64,000 bases of DNA, taken from NCBI RefSeq assembly GCF_946478805.1, contig NZ_CAMLDC010000007.1, positions 124,001-188,000 on the forward strand. The letters are read 5' to 3'. The notes below the pieces were generated by a model. It worked only from the letters and a program-made list of their open reading frames with translations. It made no database searches and was not told the DNA's origin. The position numbers and the translations under genes were made by a program. Source of the DNA: an uncultured Fluviicola sp. (GTDB taxonomy: Bacteria; Bacteroidota; Bacteroidia; Flavobacteriales; Crocinitomicaceae). This document shows, piece after piece, positions 14,330 to 23,077 of the stretch (its first letter is position 1; each line of letters starts with the position of its first letter).

Positions 14330-15766
14330 TTACCAACCACCTCCCAATGCCTGGTACAAGCTGACCATATTCGATAATTGTTCCTGTTTGATTTCTACCA
14401 AGTCAAACTTCGCTTCAATTGCATCGCGTTGTGTTAGCAATACTTCCATGTAATCTGCTTTTGCTGATTTGAACAAGTTGGTCGAGATCGTGATCGATTG
14501 GTTCATTGCGTCTACTTGTTTCAGTTTCAAATCGTAACTGTTCTTCAGATTCGTAACCTTGGACATGCGGTTCGCAACTTCAATGTAAGCATTCAGAATC
14601 TTTTGCTCATAACTATAAACAGCTTGAATTTGCTTTGCATTTGCCGACGCATATTTTGCTTTCAGCGCATTTCTATTGATTAACGGTGCAACCAAGTCTC
14701 CTGCAATGTTATAAAGCAAGGACTGAGGAGACGTGATCAGGTATTTCACATTGAAAGCCTGGTAACCAACTCCCGCAGTAATTCGAAGAGAAGGGTAGAA
14801 TTGTGCTCTTGCGACTTTCACATCCAATTTGGATGCTACCAGGTTCAATTCAGCTTGGCGGATATCCGGACGGTTCTGTAATAACTGTGAAGGAATCCCG
14901 GAGTAAATCGTGTCGGGAACCATTTGTTGAAACGCTGCCGAATTGCGTGCCACGGGCTGAGGAAAACGCCCAACCAGGAAGTTGATCCGGTTCTCAGCTT
15001 CAATGATCTGCTGTTGCAAGTAGAACAAATGACTCTGATTCTTGAAAACTTCCGCTTCAAACTTTTTAACAGCCAATTCGGTTACTTCACCTGCAATTTT
15101 CTGAAGTTTTACGATCTCCAGGGCATTCTTTTGGATTTCCAAATTCTGCTTCAGGATTTCGAGTTTGTTATCATAGGCCATCAATTCATAATACGAGTTG
15201 GAGATTTCAGCCACTAGGATCGTTACCATGAAATTTTTTCCTTCGATGGTTCCAAGGTAGCGGGAAGATGCCGCGTCTCTTGCATTTCGCAATTTACGCC
15301 AGATATCGATTTCCCAAGATGCATTCAGACCCAATTGCAGGTTGCCAAGCGGATCAGGGAAAGCTTTCCCGTCACGGATAGGAAGGTTTTTTTCAACCGC
15401 TCCATCACGTGTGAATTCTCCTACTTTTTCGACACCGGCTCCCACGCCAACTCCGGCAGAAGGTAAGAATTCACCTTTTCTTGCACGGACTTCCGATTGG
15501 GCCACTGCGATCTCCTGGATAGTGATGTTCAACTCCTGGTTGTTTTTCAGGGCTGTATCGATCAATGCGATCAGGTTTTCGTCATGGAAAAAAGTTTTCC
15601 ATTTAACCTTTCCCGTATTGGTAGAATCCTTCGACGAGCTTTGATAAGCTTCAGGAGTGTACCTTTTTTCGTCCTTGTAATGGATCTTAAGACTTTTACA
15701 AGCCGTAACGGTGATTGCAATAAAGGCAATTACAACCCAGCTACTGATTTTATTTTTAGTGCTCAT
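14330..15766 (-). CDS. RND efflux outer-membrane lipoprotein (OprM/NodT family)
   Basis: The 478-residue protein is an outer-membrane channel of the NodT/OprM group within the TolC superfamily. The signal sequence ends in the lipobox VTAC, with Cys23 as lipidation site. Two outer-membrane efflux protein repeats follow, with long helices rich in Gln, Glu and Ala and the NRPDIRQAELNLVASKLDVK motif near residue 300. It forms the exit duct of the tripartite pump encoded with the adaptor and transporter upstream. Its start overlaps the transporter's stop by 11 bases, so the three genes are one operon, closed by the terminator at 14277-14303. Confidence 0.93.
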   Translation of the reverse strand: MSTKNKISSWVVIAFIAITVTACKSLKIHYKDEKRYTPEAYQSSSKDSTNTGKVKWKTFFHDENLIALIDTALKNNQELNITIQEIAVAQSEVRARKGEFLPSAGVGVGAGVEKVGEFTRDGAVEKNLPIRDGKAFPDPLGNLQLGLNASWEIDIWRKLRNARDAASSRYLGTIEGKNFMVTILVAEISNSYYELMAYDNKLEILKQNLEIQKNALEIVKLQKIAGEVTELAVKKFEAEVFKNQSHLFYLQQQIIEAENRINFLVGRFPQPVARNSAAFQQMVPDTIYSGIPSQLLQNRPDIRQAELNLVASKLDVKVARAQFYPSLRITAGVGYQAFNVKYLITSPQSLLYNIAGDLVAPLINRNALKAKYASANAKQIQAVYSYEQKILNAYIEVANRMSKVTNLKNSYDLKLKQVDAMNQSITISTNLFKSAKADYMEVLLTQRDAIEAKFDLVEIKQEQLSNMVSLYQALGGGW

Positions 15767-18700
15767 TGTTTTCTTCAGTTTCTTCTGTTGTTGGAAAATT
15801 GTCTATAGCGTGCACAAAGTCTTCTGTTAAAGAGCTGTCATCTTCACCTTTAATCAGTTTTCGACCAGCTGCAAGGGAACCGAAGATGTAGTACAAACCT
15901 GGGATGATAATTACCCCGAAAATGGTTCCGAAGAGCATTCCTCCAAGTGCACAAGCACCAATCGTTCTGTTTCCAATCGCTCCCGGACCCGTTGCAACAA
16001 CCAATGGAAGTAATCCCGCTATGAAGGCAAATGAGGTCATTAGGATCGGACGGAAACGCACTTTCGCTCCTTCAATTGCAGCTTCCAATACCGTTGCACC
16101 TTCGTGGTGTTTCTGCATGGCGAATTCTACAATCAAAACGGCATTCTTACCGAGGAGCCCGACGAGCATGACTAATCCTACCTGGGCGTAGATGTTATTC
16201 TCCAAGCCCATGATCTGGAGCAGGAAGAACGATCCGAAAATTCCGGCCGGAAGCGAGAAGATTACTGCCAAAGGTATGATGAAGCTTTCGTATTGGGCTG
16301 CCAATACAAAGTAAACGAAGATCAACACGACGATGAAGATATACAAGGCTTCATTTCCACGCATTACCTCGTCTTTTGAAAGTCCTCCCCAGTCGATATC
16401 ATAACCTCTTGGCAAGTTTGCTTTCGCAACTTCCTGTGCAGCTTTGATCGCTTCACCACTACTGAATCCTTTTGCAGCGGACCCACGGATGGAAGCAGTT
16501 GTATACATGTTGTAACGGTTGATCTCATTGGCTCCCTGGGATTTTACAATCGTCATGAAGGATGAGAATGGAACCATTTCGCCGCGGTCGTTTTTCACGT
16601 ACAGCTTCATGATGTCCTCAGGTAATCTCCTGTATTCCGGAGAAGCCTGGACGAACACTTTAAAGAAACGCTGGTACTTGATGAAACCGAGTTCATAGGT
16701 ACTACCGATCAAGATCGATAATGTGTTCATTGCATTTCCAATGGAAACTCCTTTTTGCATGGCCAAATCATTGTTGATATGAAGCTCATACTGTGGATAA
16801 TTCGCACTATAGAATGTGAACAAACCGGTGATTTCTTTCCGTTTACGCAATTCATTCATGAATTCCGTATTGACGCGCTCCAATTCCTTGTAGTCACCTG
16901 TATTGGTTTTATCCAATAACTGTAAAGTGAAACCTCCAGCTGCACCATATCCCGGAACTGCCGGCGGATCGAAGAACTCGATAGTAGCTCCCGGAATAAC
17001 CCGCGCTTTTTCTTCCAGTTCGTAAATGATTTCCTGCACGTTGTGCTTTCTTTCCTCCCAAGGATCCAAGTTAATCAGACAGGTTCCGGCATTGGAACCA
17101 CGTCCTTCAGTCAATACCTCGTAACCCGCCAAAGCAGAAACCGATTTGATACCTTCCACTTTTTCTGCAATTCCTTGCAATTTGCGGGCAATATCGTTGG
17201 TTCTTTCCAAAGTTGATCCCGGAGGAGTCTGAATAATCGCATAAATCATCCCCTGGTCTTCACTAGGAATGAACCCGGAAGGTAATCTCTGGCTCAATCC
17301 GAAAATTCCCAAACCGAATGCAAGCAAGATTATGGATGTAACCAATCGTCTGCTTACGATTCGATTCAAAAGCCCAACGTATCTTCCTGTCAGTTTCTCA
17401 AAACCTCTGTTGAACCAATCGAGGAATCGATTAATTGGTGTTTTCTTTCTTGGTTTTCCATGGTTATTTTTTAATAACATCGCACAAAGTACAGGTGTCA
17501 GAGTCAATGCAACCAATCCGGATAAGACGATGGAAGTTGCCATGGTGATGGCGAATTGTCGGTAGAAGATACCAACCGGACCTGTCATGAAGGCTACCGG
17601 TACGAATACCGCAGTCATCAATAAGGTAATTGCAATTACGGCTCCACTGATCTCCTTGAGTACTTTTTTCACAGCCATGTAAGGCGAAAGATGTTCTTCT
17701 TCCATCTTAGCATGGACCGCCTCAACGACGACAATGGCATCATCGACCACAATACCGATTGCTAGTACCAATGCAAATAAGGTAATCAAGTTGATTGTCA
17801 GGCCGAACATCTGCATGAACATAAAGGCTCCGATCAAGGAAACCGGAACTGCAATTGTCGGAATAAGGGTAGAGCGGAAGTCACCAAGGAATAAGAATAC
17901 TACCAAGGCAACAAGAATGAATGCTTCACCTAACGTATGAATTACTTTTTCAATGGAAGCATCCAGGAAGTTCGAAACGTCATAACTGATTTCGTATTCC
18001 ATTCCCGGAGGGAAGGATGTTTTCTTCAATTCTTCCAGTTTCTCTTTTACACGACCAATTACTTCCGTTGCATTACTTCCGTAGGTTTGTTTCAAGACAA
18101 TCGCAGCAGACGGGTATTCATCTTTGTTGGAGTAGATATCGTAATACTCACTTCCAAGTTCTACGTTTGCCACGTCTTTCAAACGAAGAATTTCTCCGTC
18201 GGGGGTGGAACGTATAATGACATTCTTGTATTCTTCCGCTTCGTTGAAACGACCTTTGTAAGTCAATACGTATTCAAGAGCTTCAGCCCGCTTACCGTCA
18301 CTTCGTCCGATACGACCAGGAGAACCAATGACACTCGTAGAACCCAACGATTCCATGATTTCCTCAGCGGAAACATTGTAAGCACGCATTCTGTCAGGTT
18401 TCAACCAGACACGCATTGCATACTGGCGACTTCCCAGGATACTTGCCTGACCGATTCCGTTGATACGTTGTAATTCAGGAATCATATTCACCCCGGCAAC
18501 GTTGAAGATGAATTTCATATCCGCGGTTGGATCCTTACTGTATAGGTTGACATACATCAACATACTCGGCATGATCCGGTTCACGATAACCCCTTCACGT
18601 TGTACCAGGATCGGCAAACGGTTCAATACTTGGGCAATACGAGTGTTCACTTGTACCAAGGCCTGATCCGGATCCGTACCCAAGTTGAATATGATCTGGA

Positions 18701-18968
18701 TATTCGCTTCCCCGGCACTGGTTGCATCCGAAGTCATGTATTTCATTCCCGGAACACCATTCACGGCTTGTTCCAGGGGAATTAAAACGGATTCAGTCAG
18801 TACTTTCGCACTTGCTCCAGGATAGGAAGCTCTTACGATAACAGTTGGCGGTGCAATTTCGGGGAACTGCGATGTGGACAAACCACTAATCGCAAGTACT
18901 CCCATGAAGATGATGACCAATGATAGCACAATTGCTAAAACAGGTCTATGTATGAATTTATTAAACAT
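15756..18968 (-). CDS. RND multidrug efflux transporter, HAE-1 (AcrB-like)
   Basis: The 1070-residue inner-membrane protein is a proton-driven hydrophobe/amphiphile efflux RND transporter. It has twelve transmembrane helices, one at the N-terminus, five after residue 335, one near 540 and five after residue 875, with two large periplasmic loops between. TM4 carries the proton-relay pair Asp-Asp in GIVVDDAIVVVEAV, and TM10 the lysine in GLLGKNAVLIVEFA. The N-terminal ALVQVNTRIAQ and GMKYMTSDATSAGE stretches are typical of AcrB/MexB. It lies 27 bases downstream of its adaptor. Substrate range is unknown; drugs, bile salts or solvents are typical. Confidence 0.95.
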   Translation of the reverse strand: MFNKFIHRPVLAIVLSLVIIFMGVLAISGLSTSQFPEIAPPTVIVRASYPGASAKVLTESVLIPLEQAVNGVPGMKYMTSDATSAGEANIQIIFNLGTDPDQALVQVNTRIAQVLNRLPILVQREGVIVNRIMPSMLMYVNLYSKDPTADMKFIFNVAGVNMIPELQRINGIGQASILGSRQYAMRVWLKPDRMRAYNVSAEEIMESLGSTSVIGSPGRIGRSDGKRAEALEYVLTYKGRFNEAEEYKNVIIRSTPDGEILRLKDVANVELGSEYYDIYSNKDEYPSAAIVLKQTYGSNATEVIGRVKEKLEELKKTSFPPGMEYEISYDVSNFLDASIEKVIHTLGEAFILVALVVFLFLGDFRSTLIPTIAVPVSLIGAFMFMQMFGLTINLITLFALVLAIGIVVDDAIVVVEAVHAKMEEEHLSPYMAVKKVLKEISGAVIAITLLMTAVFVPVAFMTGPVGIFYRQFAITMATSIVLSGLVALTLTPVLCAMLLKNNHGKPRKKTPINRFLDWFNRGFEKLTGRYVGLLNRIVSRRLVTSIILLAFGLGIFGLSQRLPSGFIPSEDQGMIYAIIQTPPGSTLERTNDIARKLQGIAEKVEGIKSVSALAGYEVLTEGRGSNAGTCLINLDPWEERKHNVQEIIYELEEKARVIPGATIEFFDPPAVPGYGAAGGFTLQLLDKTNTGDYKELERVNTEFMNELRKRKEITGLFTFYSANYPQYELHINNDLAMQKGVSIGNAMNTLSILIGSTYELGFIKYQRFFKVFVQASPEYRRLPEDIMKLYVKNDRGEMVPFSSFMTIVKSQGANEINRYNMYTTASIRGSAAKGFSSGEAIKAAQEVAKANLPRGYDIDWGGLSKDEVMRGNEALYIFIVVLIFVYFVLAAQYESFIIPLAVIFSLPAGIFGSFFLLQIMGLENNIYAQVGLVMLVGLLGKNAVLIVEFAMQKHHEGATVLEAAIEGAKVRFRPILMTSFAFIAGLLPLVVATGPGAIGNRTIGACALGGMLFGTIFGVIIIPGLYYIFGSLAAGRKLIKGEDDSSLTEDFVHAIDNFPTTEETEENNEH

Positions 18969-18995
18969 AATCTGAATGGATTAAAAAAGTGTGAA

Positions 18996-20078
18996 TTACT
19001 CCGTGTAAACTTGTAAATGAGAAATCACAGATTTCGGCTCCTGGTATTTATAAGTGATTTTATCGCCATCTCTTACTTTACGAATTCCTTCCAATAAGAT
19101 TCGCTCTTCTGGTTTTACTCCGCTTTTGATTACATAAAGATCCGGCATTTCAGATCGGATGACAACTTCTCTGGAATGCACCACATTGTCTTTACCGACA
19201 ACAAATACATATTTCTTTTCCAAAACTTCATAAGTAGCTTTCTGAGGAATGATCAAAACCTTTTTCAAAGGAACAACCATCTGGATACTTCCTGTTTCAC
19301 CATGTCTCAAAAGAGCCTTTGGATTTGGGAATGTAGCACGGAAAGCAATGGTACCGGTTTCGTTATTGAAATCTGCTTCAATTGTCTCCACTACGCCCGG
19401 ATGTTCGTATACTTCATTGTTTGCCATCAACAAACGCACATTTTTCATGTTGTCGCTGTTGGAAACGGTCTTGAAGTTCAGGTATTCAGCTTCCGGTACA
19501 TTGAAGTAAACCCACAATCTGCTGTTGTCGGAAAGGGTTGTCAACAAATCTCCTTCATCAACCAAACTTCCCAATCGAACCTGGAAACGGTCCATGATAC
19601 CACTAAACGGTGCTTTGATCTCAGTGAAACCTAAACGAACCTGGGATAATGACAACTCCGCTTTTGCCTTGTCGTATTTTGCTTTAACAAGTGCAAGCTG
19701 ATTTTTGGAAATGACATTACTGTCGGCCAGCAATTTGGCATTCAGGTATTCCGTTTTTGCGAAGTCAGTTTCTGCCTGTGCCTTTTGCATTTCTGCCTGG
19801 TACATCATCGGCATGATCTGGAACATCAATTGTCCCTCCTTAACCAATTGCCCTTCATCCACATAGATTTTTTGCAGGTAACCTTTTTCCAAGGCTCTGA
19901 TCTCGATATGTTGAATTGCACGTATTTGACACACATAATCTCTGATGATCGTGGTGTCCATTATGATTGGGTTGGTTACCAGTAGTTTACCGGTACTTTC
20001 CTTTTCTTCTTTTGCTGATTGACAGCTTGTGCTGATTAATGCAACACATAAGCCCATGAGAATGAGAACTCTCTTCAT
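18996..20078 (-). CDS. RND efflux periplasmic adaptor lipoprotein (AcrA-like)
   Basis: The 360-residue membrane fusion protein joins the inner-membrane pump to the outer-membrane duct. It has a lipoprotein signal with the lipobox STSC (Cys19), a barrel-sandwich lipoyl domain split around a helical hairpin (about residues 60-185, with EVKGYLQKIYVDEGQLVKEG-like and FSGIMDRFQVRLGS strands), a beta-barrel and a membrane-proximal domain. It is the first gene of the operon. A TTG-N19-TATATTAG promoter lies 76-105 bases upstream, and no regulator gene is adjacent. Confidence 0.93.
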   Translation of the reverse strand: MKRVLILMGLCVALISTSCQSAKEEKESTGKLLVTNPIIMDTTIIRDYVCQIRAIQHIEIRALEKGYLQKIYVDEGQLVKEGQLMFQIMPMMYQAEMQKAQAETDFAKTEYLNAKLLADSNVISKNQLALVKAKYDKAKAELSLSQVRLGFTEIKAPFSGIMDRFQVRLGSLVDEGDLLTTLSDNSRLWVYFNVPEAEYLNFKTVSNSDNMKNVRLLMANNEVYEHPGVVETIEADFNNETGTIAFRATFPNPKALLRHGETGSIQMVVPLKKVLIIPQKATYEVLEKKYVFVVGKDNVVHSREVVIRSEMPDLYVIKSGVKPEERILLEGIRKVRDGDKITYKYQEPKSVISHLQVYTE

Positions 20079-20153
20079 AATAATCTTGCTTTTAAAAACG
20101 ATTTGTTTTTTTTGTAAATTGTGTTTTGGATTGTTAGATCCAGCAATAGTTTT

Positions 20154-20183
20154 CTAATATACGATTGTTTTAAATAGCTTCAA
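20154..20183 (-). promoter_or_regulatory. candidate promoter of the first RND operon
   Basis: On the minus strand TTG (20183-20181), a 19-base spacer and TATATTAG (20161-20154) resemble the Bacteroidota promoter with one mismatch in TAnnTTTG. Downstream in the leader, TGGAT and ATCCA (20127-20142) form a small inverted repeat that could be an operator. Confidence 0.5.
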
Positions 20184-20244
20184 ATCAATCGCGAAGGAAA
20201 ACTTAATAATATAGTTCGACAATCAGGAGACTGTCTGCTGGATT

Positions 20245-20658
20245 CTATATTCTGAAAACTTGAAAAACGACATGTCTCTTATTCGCTTGAATAAAAGAAG
20301 ACTGTTCATAGAACATTAAGGTGTTTTTGGTATTTCCGTAGAGATAATCGAGCGATTGATCTACAGGAATCCCGGCAAAATAGAGATTATTATAAAGGTG
20401 TTTCCCGGAAGAAAAGTCTTCCGTTTCTTCTTCCAGATTTTCAAAAATCACTTCCGCGTCTTCCGCAGGAATGGAAGAGTTGTTATCTATCGCAGAACTC
20501 GATTTGTGGTGTTTAACTACAAATTGAGTATGTTCTGAAGGTCGGTGATGAAAATTGTAGGAGGGTTTTGCCTGGTTTAATGGAGTATTCAACTGATTCG
20601 CACCAAAGATTTGGAGGAAACACAAGAGCTGAAAAAATCCAATAAGCAAACTTTTCAT
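20245..20658 (-). CDS. hypothetical secreted protein
   Basis: The 137-residue protein has an N-terminal signal peptide (MKSLLIGFFQLLCFLQIFGA). The mature part is hydrophilic, with a Ser/Asn-rich segment, an acidic EDAEVIFENLEEETED stretch near residues 67-82, and a C-terminal beta-rich part. No family is recognised. It lies 166 bases upstream of the RND adaptor on the same strand, separated by that operon's promoter. No sorting domain is visible. Confidence 0.6.
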   Translation of the reverse strand: MKSLLIGFFQLLCFLQIFGANQLNTPLNQAKPSYNFHHRPSEHTQFVVKHHKSSSAIDNNSSIPAEDAEVIFENLEEETEDFSSGKHLYNNLYFAGIPVDQSLDYLYGNTKNTLMFYEQSSFIQANKRHVVFQVFRI

Positions 20659-20775
20659 GGTGCAAAACTAACTCAGAGTTGAAACATAGCCAAATTTAAT
20701 CGTGTTAAATATTGGTTAATTCAGTTAATTGATGGGAAATCACGTTTTTCGACTAACAATATGAAACAAAAAAAA

Positions 20776-20798
20776 AGGCTCTCTCTTTGAGAACCTTT
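20776..20798 (-). terminator. terminator of the DUF2795 gene
   Basis: AAGGCTCTC and GAGAACCTT form a 9-bp stem with one mismatch around TCTTT, flanked by a run of A residues that reads as T on the minus strand. It lies 14 bases past the DUF2795 stop. Confidence 0.75.
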
Positions 20799-20812
20799 TC
20801 TTGTTTTATGAA

Positions 20813-21034
20813 TTAATATTCATCTTCATTAAATAAGAAGTCATCTTTAGACGGGTAATCCGGCCAAATTTCTTCAATGCTTTCATATACATCGCCCTCA
20901 TCTTCTAAATCTTGCAGATTTTCAACTACTTCTAAGGGTGCACCTGCTCTAATTGCATAGTCAATTAACTCGTCTTTTGTTGCAGGCCAAGGAGCGTCTT
21001 CTAAGTAGGATGCTAGTTCTAATGTCCAGTACAT
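20813..21034 (-). CDS. DUF2795 domain protein
   Basis: This small acidic protein of 73 residues matches the DUF2795 family: MYWTLELASYLEDAPWPATKDELIDYAIRAG is a helix-strand module, followed by ENLQDLEDEGDVYESIEEIWPDYPSKDDFLF. It is cytoplasmic and of unknown function, though conserved across many Bacteroidota at this size. It is transcribed alone from a well-formed promoter (TTG-N19-TATTTTTG) and has its own terminator, which suggests strong expression. Confidence 0.88.
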   Translation of the reverse strand: MYWTLELASYLEDAPWPATKDELIDYAIRAGAPLEVVENLQDLEDEGDVYESIEEIWPDYPSKDDFLFNEDEY

Positions 21035-21062
21035 GTCTTAGTAATATTGTTGTTTATTTGCG

Positions 21063-21092
21063 CAAAAATAATCTTATTCTAAAAAAATCCAA
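21063..21092 (-). promoter_or_regulatory. promoter of the DUF2795 gene
   Basis: On the minus strand TTG (21092-21090), 19 bases, then TATTTTTG (21070-21063). This is the best-spaced Bacteroidota-type promoter in the window and ends 29 bases before the start codon. Confidence 0.75.
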
Positions 21093-21148
21093 GTGTTTTC
21101 TTCAGGATAAAAAAAAAACTTTTACCTCTCTTTTTAATTGATTGATAA

Positions 21149-21700
21149 TCAATTTGTTCTAGGCTTCCATGGAGTCTCCGTTGCTTTTAGTTCATGAGCA
21201 AGTTTCCTGGAAAGGACAAATAAGTAGTCGCTAAGCCGATTCATGTAAGCGCTTATTAAAGGATTCACCTTTTCTGATTCGCTTAATTGAGAGACCAATC
21301 TTTCGGCTCTTCTACAAATACAGCGAGCAATATGACAATGCGAAACAATGGCATTTCCACCCGGAAGAACAAAGAATTTCATTGGAGGCAACTCATTGTC
21401 CATCTCATCGATCTGGTTTTCCAGATACGTGATATCACTTTCAAAAATTTCAGGAAGTGTCATTTTGGATTTAACGGGATCCGCCGCCAACTGGGAACCG
21501 ATTGTAAATAAGCGATCCTGAATTTCAATCAGTACTTCTGATTTGGGATCTTTTCCGATCAGATCACGAAGCAAACCTATATAACTGTTCAGTTCGTCAA
21601 CCGTTCCGTAGCTTTCAATACGAATATGATGCTTGGGAAGGCGAGTTCCTCCAATCAGACCGGTTGTTCCGCCATCTCCTTTTTTGGTGTAAACTTTCAT
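21149..21700 (-). CDS. cob(I)yrinic acid a,c-diamide adenosyltransferase, PduO type
   Basis: The 183-residue enzyme transfers the 5'-deoxyadenosyl group from ATP to cob(I)alamin, giving coenzyme B12. The ATP-binding N-terminus KGDGGTTGLIGGTRLPKHH, the DELNSYIG helix and the C-terminal ICRRAERLVSQL and NRLSDYLFVLSR motifs are diagnostic of the PduO/MMAB family. The length is usual. No B12 riboswitch is visible upstream and no other cobalamin gene is nearby, so it probably serves salvaged cobalamin. It is transcribed alone. Confidence 0.95.
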   Translation of the reverse strand: MKVYTKKGDGGTTGLIGGTRLPKHHIRIESYGTVDELNSYIGLLRDLIGKDPKSEVLIEIQDRLFTIGSQLAADPVKSKMTLPEIFESDITYLENQIDEMDNELPPMKFFVLPGGNAIVSHCHIARCICRRAERLVSQLSESEKVNPLISAYMNRLSDYLFVLSRKLAHELKATETPWKPRTN

Positions 21701-21763
21701 GATTTAAAGTTAATTAATTCTAATAACACTACTGGTTGTTAATTTTAACAAACTGAATTTTCC

Positions 21764-21771
21764 TATATTTG
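21764..21771 (+). promoter_or_regulatory. candidate -7 box of the cytochrome-like lipoprotein gene
   Basis: TATATTTG fits TAnnTTTG. It lies 79 bases before the start codon at 21851, giving a leader of about 72 bases. Confidence 0.5.
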
Positions 21772-21850
21772 ATTGAACGAAAACAAGCACTTTAGTTAAG
21801 TACATTCTGAGGGTGACACAACTTGGTTATGTTTTAAATAATACTATATT

Positions 21851-22213
21851 ATGAACAAGAAAAATCTATTAGCAGGTGCGTGTATCGCAATTTTAGTTGC
21901 CTGTGGAACAGCAAAAAATTCCACAGCCAAAGTGGAGACAATGCCTTCCCAGGGAGATGTTGACCGGGTGCAAGCCAAATTCCCGGGATATACTTTGGAT
22001 GAATTGTACCAAGGGAAACAGTTGTTTGAAGCGAATTGCAATTTGTGCCATAAGCTGAAAAAACCTGCTTCCGAGTCGGAATCGGAGTGGAAAGAGATTG
22101 TACCGAGAATGGTCAAAAAAGTGAATAGCAAAGAAGGACATCATATTGATGAAGCAGGACAGGAGAAAGTTCTTCGCTACCTGATCACAATGGGGTCTGT
22201 AGGAAAATCTTAA
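21851..22213 (+). CDS. small c-type cytochrome-like lipoprotein
   Basis: The 120-residue protein has a lipoprotein signal with the lipobox LVAC (Cys18) and one haem c attachment motif, CNLCH, near residues 62-66. The distal methionine could be Met-112 in LITMGSVGKS, or one near the C-terminus. It is a monohaem cytochrome c-type electron carrier or sensor, anchored to the membrane on its periplasmic face. It is transcribed alone and converges on a methyltransferase gene, with a perfect hairpin between. Confidence 0.85.
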   Translation: MNKKNLLAGACIAILVACGTAKNSTAKVETMPSQGDVDRVQAKFPGYTLDELYQGKQLFEANCNLCHKLKKPASESESEWKEIVPRMVKKVNSKEGHHIDEAGQEKVLRYLITMGSVGKS

Positions 22214-22228
22214 ACCAAATGATATTTG

Positions 22229-22250
22229 GGGTCGCGAGATATCGCGACCC
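22229..22250. terminator. perfect hairpin between convergent genes
   Basis: GGGTCGCGA and TCGCGACCC form a 9-bp GC-rich stem with a GATA loop. It lies 16 bases past the cytochrome stop and three before the methyltransferase stop. There is no T tract, so it may act as an mRNA end-stabiliser instead of a classical terminator. Confidence 0.6.
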
Positions 22251-22252
22251 TC

Positions 22253-23044
22253 CTAAAATAATCTGGTCTTGAATATTTTCGGGCGGATCGTAAACGATTC
22301 TTTCGTCTGTTTTTCCCGTCGCCAAAGAATCCCCATTCTTCCTAAATCGATCGAAACGTGAAAACGAGGATCGGAAGTCAATTCGTTCCAGCAATTCCAC
22401 ATATCATCGCTCCATCGGATGTCGTCCAGGATAAAGGCTGTATTGCTGTCGGTATATTTGAATAATGAATTAATGTAATTTTTGGTTGCTTCTCCTGAAT
22501 GGTTTCCATCCAGGAAAATCAAATTATACGTACCGATCCCCGGAAGTTTTACAAATTCTTCAAATGAACTGCAAATAGTTGTGATTCCCGATAAATTCCA
22601 GGTGTCGAACTGTTGAGATGCACGCTGTAAGATTGCATCACAGCCTTCGACAGTAATCAGATGGCCTTCCGGATTTCCTGATTTCAAATGAATGGACCCT
22701 GTTCCAATGGATGTTCCCAGTTCCAGCATGAGTAGAGGTTTGTAGTGATGTGCAATTCTCCATAAGATTTCACCATAAAGCCCTTTACTGCTCGCGTTTT
22801 TTGCCAAATCGGAAACAGAACGTGTCTTTCCCATTTGTTTCGATCCGGCTCCTAAATCAGTGATTTTAAATTGTTCCCGGTTGTTTTTGACCTTTTGTAG
22901 CCATTTTTTTCGCGCAGTGAGGAAATTTTTATCCACTTTTGTCGTTAAACAGTTGTCGACAAAGTCGAAAACAAAGGGAGAATGAATTCCATGCCTACCT
23001 TTTGACTTAAGTAAAAATCCGAAAATTGATTTGGAATTTTGCAT
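22253..23044 (-). CDS. class I SAM-dependent methyltransferase
   Basis: The protein of about 263 residues contains the Rossmann-fold O-methyltransferase-like motif LLMLELGTSIGTGSIHLKSG near residues 108-127, followed by an acidic LITVEGCD and the FLDGNHSGEATKNYINSL motif that binds the second substrate or metal. The N-terminal FGFLLKSKGRHGIHSPFVFDFVD is a signature of a Bacteroidota methyltransferase group of unknown substrate. The start at 23044 (MQNSKSIFG) is preferred over 23059. It diverges from the DUF4301 gene. Confidence 0.85.
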   Translation of the reverse strand: MQNSKSIFGFLLKSKGRHGIHSPFVFDFVDNCLTTKVDKNFLTARKKWLQKVKNNREQFKITDLGAGSKQMGKTRSVSDLAKNASSKGLYGEILWRIAHHYKPLLMLELGTSIGTGSIHLKSGNPEGHLITVEGCDAILQRASQQFDTWNLSGITTICSSFEEFVKLPGIGTYNLIFLDGNHSGEATKNYINSLFKYTDSNTAFILDDIRWSDDMWNCWNELTSDPRFHVSIDLGRMGILWRREKQTKESFTIRPKIFKTRLF

Positions 23045-23077
23045 GACGCAAAGAAACAAAAAAACGCTACAGGAAGC

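Noticed and set aside
21701..21850. A cobalamin riboswitch before the adenosyltransferase
   Set aside because: The gap is too short and lacks the B12-box and conserved stem elements.
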